A stretch of DNA of 64,000 nt from Locusta migratoria. Its lineage: Eukaryota; Arthropoda; Insecta; Orthoptera; Acrididae. Below the pieces are notes generated by a model that was not told where the DNA came from, did not search any database, and was given only the letters and a program-made list of their open reading frames with translations. Position 1 is the stretch's first letter; every line of letters begins with the position of its first letter. Location: NCBI GenBank assembly GCA_026315105.1, contig CM048755.1:758465301-758529300 (forward strand). The letters run 5' to 3'. The position numbers and the translations under genes are program-made. Shown here piece after piece: positions 12,388 through 24,614 of the stretch.

Positions 12388-12543
12388 TTGAAAGGGACCA
12401 TACAGTGTAGTTTCACTCTGCATAAATTATGTATATAAGTCATTTATATCATTTCAAAATACTAGAACCAATTATATGCTTAACTTTTCTTTGAGGAGTT
12501 AAATATTGAAAACACCATCTGCAAAATGCCTGTAACAACTACA

Positions 12544-13340
12544 CAGAGGACAAAATAATATGAACACCCTCCAATATACTAAATCTTGTTGCAAGTTGGC
12601 ACCTTTGTGTATATGTTGACACCAAAACGTTACTCCAGCGAAACAACTGACGTACAAAGTCTTTGATGTAACCTTGCACTATATTATACATTTTGGTCTG
12701 TGTCAGTAAACAAGTGATCAGTGTATGATCTCTCAGACTTCCTCTGAAACTACTTCCACCACGTCACACTAAACTTGGTTTAATGAGATCCTTTATAAAA
12801 GCAATGAAAATTCCATGTACCAGTGATGTCAGTCTTAACCCAGGTAGTGCTGACGTCCTTCCAGGACTACAAGAACAGCAGGTCACTTTTTGTTAGTGTG
12901 TGTAAGAAATCATGCGCAGTGTCATATTATTTTTTTTTTTAATAGCCTCATCCCACTGCAGATCAATTTTAGCTATATTGTCAATTGCAAAGTGGTTGGA
13001 TACAGCTGCAAAGTTGAGGTCCATTGAAAACTTCTTCCTAGTTGGGTTTATATTTCTTGAACTTTCTTCAGTATTTGAGACATTCATATGCACATATTTC
13101 ATCTTAAATGTTGTTTTAACAATAATGATTCATCAGATTAACATTTGACGTTATTCCAGAAAGAAGGGCAGTATTTCAAAACTAGTGGTGTGATTGTGGG
13201 AAAAAAATAAATCACTTTTAACGATCTTGTGCAGTCATATGATGGTAATTGATAGCTTCTGAGAAAAATATTAAACCAAAAATAATTCCATGCTATCTGG
13301 GTTAATTAAGGTTCTTTTCATTGTCCTCTGACTGTAAAGT
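12544..13340. repeat. Possible Tc1-like non-autonomous element ends
   Basis: CAGAGGACAAAATAATATG (12546-12564) is partly matched in reverse by ATTGTCCTCTG (about 13320-13330), and a TA dinucleotide lies just outside each. If real, these are the ends of a small Tc1-type element into which the piggyBac-type MITE at 12839-13301 was inserted. The match beyond the first ten bases is weak. Confidence 0.35.
12839..13301. mobile_element. piggyBac-type MITE, copy 1
   Basis: The 463-bp unit begins CCCAGGTAG and ends CTATCTGGG. TTAA lies directly outside on both sides (12835-12838 and 13302-13305), the piggyBac target. It has no coding capacity. Internal sequence (for example GGCTGCAAAGTTGAGGT-like, near 13003-13020) matches a second copy starting at 56306. 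Confidence 0.65.
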
Positions 13341-13419
13341 TCATGATAATCCACAATCCAATGAGAATTCAGAGGAAACAGAGGAATGCCTGTTTAGCAA
13401 TGAAACCAATAATAAAAAA

Positions 13420-13936
13420 ATTTAGAATTAAAGCCTAGCAGAACTGTAACTTTCCTAAAACTGAACAAAAATGGAAATAATTCGCTTAAGTACACAAATA
13501 AACCTCTAAAATCATCAGGTCTTAAAAATTCAAGTAGGATCACTACAGATTAGTGGAAATTTGAACAAGATTTAAGAAAAAAATTGTACAAAATATCTGG
13601 AGAAGAATTATCAAATTATCAGGTGCACAGTCTGCTTCAAACACCCAGAATGGACAATGGAAGTGAATAATCAAGACAATTGTCAACTTTTAGCAAGCTA
13701 TTTCAAGATTTATTAAACTGTGAGTCCTATAAAGAACAATCCACCTTTAAAACACCATCATCCAATTAAGTTTCAGAAACCCCAATGCTGGAAGTAGTCA
13801 AATAATCCACAAGTCAATAATAATAATAATTATATTAATAATAATAATAATAATAGCCAAAATGCAAAAGATAGATGGTGAGTGTGGCCTAAAAATTTTA
13901 CTCCATTCCTGATATTATCTGAATCACTAAAGAAAT
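13420..13936 (+). pseudogene. Old non-LTR reverse transcriptase relic, 5' part
   Basis: A heavily mutated plus-strand coding stretch with repeated stops. It contains a LFQDLLNCE-like segment near 13700-13725, typical of the linker before an RT domain, and an expanded AAT tract (about 13816-13855). The reading resumes at 19899 on the far side of the inserted I-group LINE with the early RT block, so the two parts are one pre-existing LINE copy split by the later insertion. Confidence 0.5.
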
Positions 13937-14294
13937 TGTTGTTGTTGTTGTTGTTGATGATTGTTTGAAGGGGACTAAACAGCTAGGTCATCAGTCCCCT
14001 GTTCCTAGCTAAGAGAGCACGTAAGAATATGCCACGTCCAATGCACGAGACGTTCAAGGTGAGAATACATGCGAAGAACATTTAAAGGTAAAAATCAGTA
14101 AAGCAATGGACCAAAGAGACAATAACACTAAAAGAGCAAAGCAGAAGTATGTGGCTGGCCGATCACAGAGATAATATAGGATGAGCCAGCCATTCTGCAC
14201 ACACTAAAATGCCAGTCATCCATGGGACTGACAGGATGAAAGTAAAAACAGATTAAAACCAGTGAAATGGCAGGTACCTGAAATATCAGGTTTA

Positions 14295-17200
14295 GGGACC
14301 CACTATTAAATCACATGATAAAAACCAGCAGCGAATAAAATCTAAAACACGTTCGACCATAGCAGAATCGTCTCCTAACATAAAAGAAAGCGCATCTGGT
14401 AGATTAAAAGATTGGTGCAAGGAAATTAAAAGTGGAAAGTCCACCAGAATGTGGACCACTGTCAAGGGGGCGCCACAGACACTGTGGTGCGTCCTCCCGC
14501 CGAAGAAGGTGGCCATGCGCGGGCCATGTGTGGCCGATTCGTAGGCGACAGAGAACAACCGATTCCCTACGAGACGACCGCAGTGAGGACTTCCATGCGA
14601 CCGTACAGAGCTTCACTGCACGAAGCTTGTTGGGGTGAGCAGAGTTAGCCCACTCGTAATCCCACAGGCTACAGATCTTCCGATGGAACTCCAGTCGGAG
14701 ATCGCTCTCTGGAAGACCAACAGCCAATGGACTGGAGGAAGTAGCCTGCTTAGCCAGCTGATCCACATGTTCGTTTCCAGGAATGCCGATGTGGCCTGGG
14801 GTTCAAACAAAGACCACCGAGCGACCAGACCGAACAAGCCTGGAAAGAGACTCCTGTACGGATTGCACCAAAGGGTGTTTCGGGAAACAGTTGGCGAGGG
14901 CTTGCAAACCACTAAGGGAGTCAGAACAGATGACCAGAGACTCCCCAGGGCACCCTCCGAGATGTTCAAGTGCCCGATAGATGGCAACTAGTTCCGCTGT
15001 GAATACGCTACTTCCACAGGGCAGTGAATGCTGTTCAATATGCTCACCATGGACGTATGCATAGCCAGTACGGCCGTCGACCATAGAACCATCCGTGTAT
15101 ACGACTTCCGCGCCACAGAACGACTCTAAAACTGCCTGAAACTGGCGACGGAGACTCAGTGGCGCTACAGAGGCTTTTGATACATGCGCCAAGTCCAGCC
15201 GAAGCTGTGGACGTGAAAGTGACCAAGGAGCGATGCGGTAAGGCCAGTGAAAAGCAGGAGGCATAGGAAGGGACTCTAGAGATGACAGGATGGAACGAAC
15301 GCGGACCGCGATCGGAAGACCGGACCTCGGTCGTTATCATGGAGACGGGAGTGTAGCAGCTGGAAAAAGAAGCCTGCGATTTGGATGGTGCGGTATTGCA
15401 TGGACATGGGCAGCATAGGAGGATAACAGCTGCTGCCGCCGAAATCGCAGGGGAAGGACTCCAGCTTCAGCAAGGAGGCTTGCCACTGGACTTGTCCGAA
15501 AGGCACCTGTCGCTAAACGGACGCCACTGTGGAGTACCGGGTCCAAGGCCTGCAATGCAGATGGGGCTGCCGAACCATATACAAAGCTCCCATAGTCCAA
15601 TCGAGATTGAATCAGCACCCTGTAGAGCTGCAAAAGACTCGTACGGGCCGCTCCCCAACTAGTGTGGCCAAGGCAGCGTAGGATATTGAGGTACCTCGCG
15701 CACTTCTGCTTGAGCTGGCGAAGATGGGGCACCCAAGTGAGCCGGTTGTCGAAGAGCATGCCAAGAAATCGGTGAGTCTCTTCGACACGAAGAAGTTCAT
15801 CACATAAATATAGCTCTGGATCCAAATGGACAGCTCGATGACGGCAGAAGTGCATAACCCGGGTTTTCGCCGGAGAAAACTGGAACCCATGGGTTGAGGC
15901 CCACGACTGCGCCTTTCGAATGGCTCCCTGTAGACGCCTTTCAGCTACCCCAATGCTAGCTGAGCTGTAGTATAAGCAGAAGTCATCGGCGAACAAGGAG
16001 GAAGAAACCGATGACCCCACTGCCTCAGCAAGTCCATTGATGGCAATTAAAAATAGGGGTACACTAAGTACAGAGCCCTGTGGGACACCGTTCTCCTGGA
16101 CGTGAGGGGAGATGAGGGAAGTACCAACCCGTACCCGAAAAGATCGGAAAGAAAGAAAGTTTTGAATAAAAAGTGGGAGCGGACCTCTCAAACCCCAAGC
16201 GTGCAGTGTAGCCAGAATGTGGTGGCGCCAAGTGGTGTCGTACGCCTTTCTGAGGTCAAAAAGGACGGCAACAAGATGCTCACGCCTGCTAAATGCCATA
16301 CGAATGGCAGACTCCAGGGCCACTAAGTTGTCAATGGTGGAGCGGCCTTGCCGGAAACCCCCTTGACGTGGGGACAACAGACCCCGATGTTCAAGTATCC
16401 ACATAAGCCGCCGGCTCACCATACGTTCAAATAGCTTGCACATAACGTTGGTGAGGCTGATTGGGCGGTAACTATCAGCCACCTGTGGATCAGCACCAGG
16501 TTTGATCACTGGAATAACGATGCTTTCTCGCCATTGTGACGGGAAAGACCCCTCCGGCCTTAAACGGTTAAACAGGGCGAGAAGCTGGTGTTTAAACCCC
16601 ACGGAAAGGTGCCGGATGAACTGGCTGTGGATGCTGTCCGGTCCTGGAGAGGTATCGGGGCATGCGGCAAGGGCAGTGTCGAATTCCCAATCACTGAAAG
16701 CAGAGTTGTACAATTCGTCTCTACACGTGTGAAAGGACAGCCGTCGCTGTTCAACTCGCTCCTTCAGTGCACGGAAGTCGACACTGTATTCGGATGTTGC
16801 AGAGGTGCGAGCATAATGCTCAGCCATGTGTTCTGCAACGGAAGTTGGGTCGGTGCATAGGGTACCCTGGATGCGTAGGCTGGGAATCCCTGTCGTTTGA
16901 CAATACCCAAATAGGCGCCTGACCTGGGACCATACCCGAAATGCAGAGGCGCGACGGCCGATGCTGGCGACATACGTCTCGCAACAGTCCCGTTTACCCT
17001 GCCGGATGAGCTGTCGAGCCCGGGCCCGGAGCCGTTTAAAAGCTATTAGGTTTTCTAAGGTGGGGTGTCGACGATGCCGCTGGAGCACCCGACGACGATC
17101 CCGAATGGCCTCAGCAATTTCCGGCGTCCACCAGGGCACAGACTTACGCCGTGGGGAGCCAGAAGTGGTGGGAATGGTCGACTCAGCGGCTGAAACTATC

Positions 17201-17981
17201 GTGCTGGTTACCTGGTGAATCGCCATGTCCACGTCAGCTGGCAGTGGAACAGGAACCGTAGCAACTGAGGTGTAGCGTTGCCAATCAGCTCGACGGAGAG
17301 ACCATCGAGATGGGCAGCCCGGAGGTTGAAAATCCAGGAGCGACATGAGGATGGGAAAATGGTCGCTGTTGCAAAGGTCTTCATGGACCCTCCACTGGAA
17401 ATGCGGGAGCAGGCTCGGGGTACAAACGGAGAGATCTATAGCTGAGGAGGTGCCTCGTGCCACGCAAAAATGCGTGGGTGCACCAATGTTTAACAGGCAG
17501 ACATCTTGCTGCGATGTCTGCGGCCTGTTGTCTGCGCTCCACCCCACAAGGAATGGTGAGCATTGAAGTCCCCCAGAATCAAAAATGGTGGGGGAAGTTG
17601 TGCCACCAGGGTAGCAAGGTCAGTGATTGAAATCGTCTCATCTGGAGGAAGGTAAAGTGAACAGATCGTCAGTTCCTGCATAGCCCGGATTCGAACAGCC
17701 ACCGCCTCAAGAGTCGTGTGTAGAGGCACAGCGGCACTGGGGACAGTGGCAAGGACATAGATACACACACCTCCAGAGACCCTGTCGTGTAGGAGACGAT
17801 TTTTGTAATAGCCCCGATACCCACGAAGGGCTGGGGTCCTATTAGCAGGAAACCAGGTTTCCTGCAGGGCCACACAAAACGCTGGGAAGCGGCACAACAA
17901 GTGCTGTAACTCTGGCAGATGGCGGAAAAAGCCGCCACAGTTCCACTGGAGGATCAGAGAGCCTCCTGGTCGCTGGGACAT
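14295..17981 (-). pseudogene. ORF2 (endonuclease, reverse transcriptase, RNase H) of the I-group LINE
   Basis: ATG at 17981 overlaps ORF1. The endonuclease spans 17970-17320 (LQWNCGGF near 17950, LGDFNAHHSLWG near 17560, SDHFPIL near 17365). The RT runs 16600-15700 with FDLRKAYDTTW near 16250, GVPQGSVLSVPLF near 16085 and catalytic FADDF near 15990. An RNase H follows (YTDGSMVDGR near 15090, AELVAIYRALE, SDSLSGLQAL), then a C-terminal Cys/His region. Defects are a frame change near 17545, TGA at 15337-15339, a Trp-to-TGA change at 14803 and a frame change near 14470. Otherwise nearly intact at about 1,220 codons. Confidence 0.85.
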
Positions 17982-19578
17982 GCTGAATTTGGCGGCGCAG
18001 TAGGAGTCCCAGTATCTTCTGCCGTCGCCGATTTCGGAGGCAGAGCCTCAACGTCCATGGCTTCTGAAGCCTCGGCAATTGCCAAGTCTATGGAAGACGC
18101 GAGGATCTCAATCTCGTCCTCAGAAGAAGGGGTGGAGGGGGGTGGCGGCAAGGTGGCCACCGGGGTATCCTTCTCCTTGGGTGGTTTCTTGTCCTTCTTC
18201 TTGGTTTCGCGCTTCTCTTTAGGCTTCTCATGCTGGGATGGCGCTGCCAGCTCAGTCCCCAGGACGGAGGAACGGCGTGCAGCCCTACGACCAGCTGGCG
18301 GCACTTTCTGCTAGCCACTGGCATTCGCTGATTCAGCGGGAGAAACCTTAGAGGGAAGGGATCCAAGCGACCCCTTCCTAGCGCGAGGAGCCAGAGCAGG
18401 CTGTTGTGACTCTGGCTCTGGGGTGGGGACCAATGTCCCCTTTGGTTTGGTGGTTACCGCTTCCAAAGCAGGGTCTTTGGGGCGGTGGAATTTGAGGTGC
18501 CCCCAGTAGTTAGGGGGGCAGAGGTGGATGGTTGGACCTGGGAGCCCACTAGGACCGACTGTACACGTGGTAACTCTTTAGAGGAAGATGCGGCTGCAGC
18601 AAAGGATGTCTTCATGCTGATGGGATGCATTTTCTCGTACTTCCTCTTTACCTCCGAGTAAGACAGCCTATCCAGGGTTTTATATTCAATGATCTTTCTC
18701 TCTTTCTGCAGAACAGAGCAGGTGGGCGAGCAAGGGGAGTGGTGGTGTCCACAGTTCACACAGAATGGAGGAGGTGCACAAGGGATGTTAGGGTGTTCCG
18801 CACGTCCACACTCTCGACAGGTGGAGTTGGCAGTGCACCTGGAGGACATGTGCCCAAACCTCCAGCACTTAAAACAGCGCATAGGGGGAGGAACGTAGGG
18901 CTTCACGTCAATCCGGTAAATCATCACCTTGACCTTCTCAGGTAACTTGTCGCCCTCGAAGGCCAAGATGAATGCACCGGTTGCGACCCTGTTTTCCTTC
19001 GGACCCCTATGCACTCGCCGTATAAAATGAACTCCTCTCCGCTCCAAGTTCTTACGTAGCTCATCATCGGTCTGCAACAGAAGATCTTTATGGAATATAA
19101 TACCCTGTATCATGTTGAGGCTCTTATGAGGAGTGATCGTTACGGGAACATCACCCAGCTTGTCACAGGCAAGCAGTGCTCGTGACTGTGCTGGGGATGA
19201 CGTCGTAATAAGGACAGAGCCGGATCGCATCTTTGACATGCCCTCCACCTCGCCGAATTTATCCTCTACGTTTTCAACAAAAAACAGGGGCTTTGTGTTG
19301 GTAAACGACTCACCGTCAGTCCGGGAACATACTAAGTATCGGGGGGCATATGCCTCACCTCGATTTCTTGCTCTACGTTCCTCCCATGGCGTTGCCAAGG
19401 CAGGGAACGACTGAGGGTCATATTTCTCAGCATTGAAGTCAATCTTTCCTCGCTTTGAGACGCCGTTTTCGCGACCGGCCACGCTTTTATTAGCTCGTTT
19501 CATCTCGGTCCCACGAGCAGCTAGGGAAAAGAGGTCCACCCAGACAGAGCCCCGCTTGCCTGGGTAAGCCTTGTACAA
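17954..19578 (-). pseudogene. ORF1 (gag-like, zinc knuckles) of the I-group LINE
   Basis: From an ATG at 19578 (a second in-frame ATG at 19503 is equally possible) the frame is open for 374 codons to 18454. The central region is followed by a zinc-knuckle cluster near 18770-18880, starting CFKCWRFGHMSSRC, then CRECGRAEH and CVNCGHHH. This is the usual nucleic-acid-binding part of LINE ORF1 proteins. After a stop near 18454 the sequence continues in another frame as a Lys/Pro/Glu-rich tail (18304-17954) ending 28 bp inside ORF2. At least one frameshift makes it a pseudogene unless the tail is bypassed. Confidence 0.75.
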
Positions 19579-19898
19579 CTGAGGTGCGGCAGGTTCCTCA
19601 GAGGTTGCTCGCTAGCGGCTGTTCAACCTCAACAGCCATGCATCTCCTCGGCACGTAGCACACCTTGAGATTGAGGTTTTTTTTTATAGAGGTTGGTACC
19701 GTCCTCACGACCCGGGCGATTAAGCCAAGATCCCCAGGCTCTGAAACGTACAACGTTCCACCGTCGCGCCGAACGATGGTCGTTGAAGCACGCACAGAGC
19801 TTACGGTGTAGCGGACTGTTGGCGCGACACAGCCCACGGCTCAGGCCCCGGGTTCGCCAAGCCCGTACCCAGCAAATTAATGCTGAGCCCCTGAGGGG

Positions 19899-20690
19899 CA
19901 CTAAAGAAATCTTTGAAGATTGGAAACATGCACTAATCCCTCCACTGCACAATAAAGATGATAAAAGCATCAACAATAATTTTGGGAATTTCCTTGATGC
20001 CAGTTATTTATAAAAGAAATAATATATACAAAGACCGGCTTTTTAGACCTGAGAAACAGAAGATTTAATCGGTGTATACCAGGCAGGTTTCTAAAAAAGA
20101 AACTCGTGTACAGATCAAAATCTTAATCTCAAAGCTATCTCACAAATGTGCAAAACCAAGCAAAGTGTCATTACCTTCGTAGATTTCAGAAATGCATGCA
20201 ATTATTTAAACCATAAAACACTTTGCAGTACTCTATAAGAATTGTAAATGGATAAAAAAAATTAATCAAACATTAACATTATTTCAAAAATTAATGTACT
20301 TATTGAAATATCTAAGCCATCTGTAATTAAAGTGGAGTCATCCAAGGAGATAGATTACCACCACTACTGTTCAACCTCATAAGGTAAAGATTTCAAATTT
20401 TGTATGAGAAAACTCAGTACATGGAAGGACTAACAGTAGTGTGATGAACAAACTATGATAACAAAATTCATAAAAATCATTTAAATGGAACAATTCAGAT
20501 ATGTAGGAGAAATTGTTCAGCCCTCTGGTTTAAACTAACAAGCAAATAAAGAATTTCCAAATTACAGAAAGCTTACAAGATCACTTGGAATGAGTATAAT
20601 ACAAAAAATCAGTATCTCAGAAAGCAAAATTTAGAAATTTAGTACTCAAACTTTAAGCATTACATGCACTGGAAACAATCATTGGTGGCA
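19899..20690 (+). pseudogene. Old non-LTR reverse transcriptase relic, 3' part
   Basis: This continues the relic interrupted at 13936. The reading IFEDWKHALIPPLHNKDDKS (19909-19968) corresponds to the conserved early RT block of LINEs. A VDFRNACNYLNH-like RT block follows near 20178-20212. Many stops. Sequence 20690-21140 shows no clear feature. Confidence 0.55.
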
Positions 20691-21139
20691 GATCTCAGAG
20701 CTCTGAGGAAGGATGAAGAGATTTTAGAAGGGTAGGAAGGCCAACACATCAGCTAAACAGTTTCAACAGTGTTCCCGAGTCAGGCATAATGACACTAGAA
20801 ATAGAACTTTTTCGGCAATAGCAGAGCCCCGAGGTATGAAGATGCTGTAAACAAAAAATTTCAGGTTCTTGGTGCTCTTATGTTGATAAACATGAACTTT
20901 CTCATCTCTCTTTTTAGGTTATTTCCCAGAGTACTGTGGAAATTATTGTGAGGAGCACAGTGGATGTTTTCACAGAGATATATGAGAATGATGGTGGAGA
21001 GATACTACATTCATTGGGATGTGAATGTGATTGCAGGCTATTGTTCAAGCTTTAAGAGAGACAAGGAAGGAAGATTAAGTTTTAGAGTCCAATTGACAGT
21101 GTCATCATTAAAGATGAAGCACATGTTTGGATTGCTTTA

Positions 21140-21310
21140 TTGAGGATGGAGAAGGAAATTTACTATGCCCTTTCAAAGGATCCATCCAGGTATTTGCCTG
21201 CAGCAATTTAGGAATATCATGAAAAACCGAAATCTAGATGGCTGGTGGTGGGTTTGAACCACCATCATCCTGAATAAGAGTCCGGTGTGCTAACAACTCA
21301 TTCAGTCAAG
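21140..21310 (-). mobile_element. tRNA-derived SINE, second family
   Basis: A minus-strand tRNA-like head lies at about 21240-21310 with a B-box-like GGTTCAAACCC (near 21248-21258). A family-specific body (TTTGCCTG, GCAATTTAGG, CTAGATGGC) follows. A better-preserved copy is at 23010-23190. Ends and target duplication were not resolved. Confidence 0.6.
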
Positions 21311-22038
21311 GAACACTACAGATTCAAATATCATATGAAAGTATTTGAAAAGAGCCTTTATTTGATAAAAATATTAATATGTATGATCTTATACACAGAA
21401 TTTGTAATTTATCCAATTGTAAGATAGGGCTCAAATCATAAGTTTATATCTCTTATTTCAAAAATACTTCGACATTATTGTAAACAGTAAAATAGCAACA
21501 AAACCTTACTTGACTCAACAAAGTAAGTATTTCTGAATTCAGCACTTGGGATATCGATAATCAGCTTTAAACACTTTGACATCATGAATTACGTAGATCA
21601 GAACTGATTGAATATACTCAAGTCTAACTGGAAGGTTGAAAGTTTCAAACCCATGTCATGACACACACATAGAACTTCTTATTTAACATAAATGTTAGTG
21701 CCCAGACATAAAAATAACCAATCTTAACTGTTACAGTCAGGATTACAGTCCAAACAGAACACTAGAATTCTCTGTCTTAAGGGATCTAATTTGTTTCAGA
21801 GAAACATGATACATGACCAAGATAGGTGAGAATTATTCCATTTTATGAGACCATAGTATTATTAAATTTAATAAGACTATTCCTATAATCAAAATACTAC
21901 AATTCACAATACTGGGAACACAATACTTTCCTGCATTGTATTATTTTGTGTGTCATATTTTTAGGTTAAACCAATGCAACTAAACTAATTTAAGTAATAT
22001 TCTAAGTAAATTAAGAGTTGAATCAATAGTACAGGTAC
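21311..22038. other. Unassigned intron sequence
   Basis: AT-rich sequence downstream of exon 3 of the DNMBP-like gene on its coding strand, therefore the start of intron 3. I see no coding signal or named repeat. Confidence 0.4.
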
Positions 22039-22157
22039 CTTTATATAAGATGAGTCCAGCTGCCATGTGTACGTTGTAGGGAACATTCCCTTCCTACTTC
22101 CAATACTTCCCTCCCACCAATTAACATCAATCTCCCTTATACCAACAATCAGCTCCC
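22039..22157 (-). CDS. DNMBP: DNMBP (Tuba)-like protein, exon 3 (second half of SH3-2)
   Basis: The acceptor TTTTCCAG is at 22165-22158 and the donor GTACCT starts at 22038. The first two bases complete a Gly codon with the last base of exon 2 (phase 1), and the exon then reads 39 codons and ends in phase 0. The frame gives the second half of an SH3 domain: WWEG, then GMFPTTY, the usual Trp pair and the G-x-F-P-x-x-Y signature. With exon 2 it completes SH3-2. Downstream exons (further SH3 domains, DH and BAR domains in known Tuba proteins) were not found in the remaining 22 kb, so intron 3 is probably longer than that. Confidence 0.75.
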
Positions 22158-23009
22158 CTGGAAAAGTAAACAATACATTTCACTTCAATTGGTCCCTTAT
22201 GTTTGTATTATGCATCAAGTACAGTAACTGCATTTGATGAAAAATGTACACACAATACTTTCACAAAAATGGAAATATGAAGTTCAGAAACTGAACAGAC
22301 TCAAAATAGCAGAACTGATACAACTACTATATTTATTTTTCACCCTCAGCATATTGAATGAACTATAACACCTGCACTAATACATCCAACTGGACTGAGC
22401 CCTGGTACACATTAGCAATTAGATAGAAAGGAAAATTCTAATTTAGTATTAGTTTCTAAAGCAATATAATCAATAAATATTATATTCTGAATATAAAAGT
22501 AAAAGTTTAGATAAAGATAGTAGCTTTTTCACGTCCAGGTATTGGTACTGGAAGGCAGCTAATGGCAAGTGTCGTCGAGGGAGCCAAGGAAAACGTGTCT
22601 TTCAATTTTATTTTGTAAACAACACTGCAATGTTCATGTAAATATTTTTGCATACATTTTTAACACATTCATTGGAAATAAGTCAATGTTTTTGACGAGT
22701 GATATTGTGAATATGCAATGACATGAATATTTGTTATACAAGAATAGTGAAACCTTCCTTTCAGTGTAAATTATTTTAAATGTTAAGAGATATGTATTAT
22801 TAATTAATTGCAGTCAATTTTCGTAAATAAAAAACCTATTCTTCGTCTTCATTTTTTTTATTACAAGTTTCAAATTACACGCCACATTCCTTCATGCCAT
22901 GAAAGACATTTTCATTGTCTGTCTCAATGGCACTTCTCAAGGAAGGAAACTGAGTTTAGCATCCTGTCAACAGCATGGTCATTAGAGATGGAACTTATGC
23001 TCAGAATGT

Positions 23010-23190
23010 TTGGGTAAGCATGTGGAAGGAAATTAACCATGCCCTTACAAAGGGACCATCCCGGCATTTGCCTGGAGCGATTTAGGGAAATTATGGAAAA
23101 CCTAAGTCTAGATGGCCGGAGGTGGATTTGAACCACCACCATCCTGAATGCGAGTCCAGTGCGTTATCCACTGTGCCACCTCACTCTGTG
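23010..23190 (-). mobile_element. tRNA-derived SINE, second family, better copy
   Basis: The minus-strand tRNA-like head (about 23112-23185) has an A-box-like TGGCACAGTGGA and the B box GGTTCAAATCC. The body matches 21140-21310. It lies in intron 2 of the DNMBP-like gene. Confidence 0.7.
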
Positions 23191-23294
23191 GCACTTTTCA
23201 CTGGATGCCTTCTGGTACCAATATCTGAACACAAAATAGGCTGCTATCGTCACCTAAACTAGGATTTAACCAAAATAAAATATAAGTACAGATA

Positions 23295-24020
23295 GAAGGT
23301 ATGACTGAAAAGTTTTAAGAATGGATCCACTACAGCTTACAGGTTATAGCGTGCAGATACACAGAGGGTGGGGAATGAGTCATTGTCTAGTCCTTTAATG
23401 CCCTCTGAAAGGAAACACTTTTTCCTTTATTCAGTTCATTGTGGCAGCTGGTTGAGTGCTGGTCAGTTAGGGTTCGTTATCGGATTCTGACTGCTCAATA
23501 GACATAAAAACAGAGCAAAGAGTGTGTGAAGATTTGTTTTGCAACTGGGAAATCAGCTATTAAACACAGTTTTTGAAGATTATGAGCCAGTCAACTTTTT
23601 TTTTTTTTTTTCTGGTTCAACAGATTTAAAAATGGCCATGAATCATTTGAAGATTAACCACAGTCTGGCCGTCCTTCCACCTCAAAAACAAATGAAAATG
23701 TTGTGAAAGTTCGCAACTTAGTGTGCTCTGATCATAGACTTATGGTTAGGAAGATAGCTGATGAACTAAATTTAAGTTTCTATGCAGTTCAGTCAATGTT
23801 AACTGAAGATCGGAACACGTGGCGAGTGTCCAGAAAATTAATTCCAAAAGTGTTTTCAAGTGACCAGAGACAATACCGAATTGTGTGTGCCAATAACTGA
23901 TTAATCCAGACCCAGATTTGTTAAGCAAGGTAATTACAGGTGATGAATTACAGGTATATGGATACTATCCTCAAACCAAAGAGCAGTCTTCACAGTGGAA
24001 AACTGAGTTTACCACGACTG

Positions 24021-24055
<35 letters not shown>

Positions 24056-24609
24056 ACAGTAAAGTCGGTCGAAGGTGAAGACAATGTTGGTGATTTTTTT
24101 TTTTTTTTTTTTTTATTCTACCAGTATTGGACAGAAAATTACCCATAAATACTACAAATGTGTCCTTGAGTGTTTGCACGAAAAGGTGCAGAAGAAAAGG
24201 CCTGCATTGTGGGAAGACAGGAGTTGGGAGCTACACCACGACAATGCTCCGGCTCATTGTGCCTTCTCCATCGTTGAATTTTTTGACCAAATTCAAAATT
24301 CCTGTGTTTCCACAACCGCCGTATTCCACAATTTGGCCCCAGTGGACTTCTACCTATTTCATAAACTGGAAGTTTCACTTAAAGGGAAACGATTTGACTC
24401 AATTGAAGACATCCAGGAAAATAAGGAGAGTATCCTTAACACACTTAAGGAAAAAAAATCCAAGAATGTTTCCAAAAGTGTGAACACCATTGGAGTCTGT
24501 GCGTTCAGTCAGAAGGGGACTATTTTGAAAGAGATGCATCACAGTAGCATGAAAATACCACCACTCTATAATTACAAGCCCATTCTTAAAACCTTCCAAT
24601 CACACCTCG
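23295..24609 (+). mobile_element. mariner element with terminal inverted repeats
   Basis: Left end GAAGGTATGACTGAAAAGTT (23295 on) and right end (minus strand CGAGGTGTGATTGGAAGGTT, 24609 down) are imperfect inverted repeats of about 30 bp, each flanked by TA. The transposase relic between them belongs to the DD34D mariner type. It lies in intron 2 of the DNMBP-like gene. Confidence 0.8.
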
Positions 24610-24614
24610 TATAG
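23505..24614 (+). pseudogene. mariner transposase pseudogene (DD34D)
   Basis: The N-terminal DNA-binding region includes VRKIADELNLSFYAVQ near 23745-23795. The catalytic core shows VITGDE (near 23932, first Asp), LHHDNAPAH (near 24232, second Asp) and LAPVDFYLF (near 24336, third acidic position). Exactly 34 residues separate the second and third catalytic positions. The frame is disrupted by stops and by expanded homopolymers: T(14) near 23598, A(30) near 24022-24053 and T(20) near 24095-24114. The usual length is about 345 codons. Not functional. Confidence 0.85.

Larger units (their letters stand above)
13937..19898 (-). mobile_element. I-group non-LTR retrotransposon, near full length, 12-bp target duplication
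   Basis: A 5,962-bp element on the minus strand with a 5' UTR, ORF1, ORF2, a 3' UTR and a (CAA)n tail. The 12-bp direct repeat CACTAAAGAAAT at 13925-13936 and 19899-19910 is a perfect target duplication. The 5' end begins CCCCTCAGGGGCTCAGC. Just before the tail, the 3' UTR carries a hairpin, GGGGACTGATGAC paired with GTCCCC. The ORF1-ORF2 overlap and the RNase H place it in the I/R1/Nimb group; the exact clade is not settled. It has few breaks and is relatively young. Confidence 0.85.

Noticed and set aside
14432..17566. Many plus-strand frames of 60-130 codons
   Set aside because: Antisense of the I-group LINE ORFs, whose minus-strand frame contains the expected endonuclease, RT and RNase H motifs.
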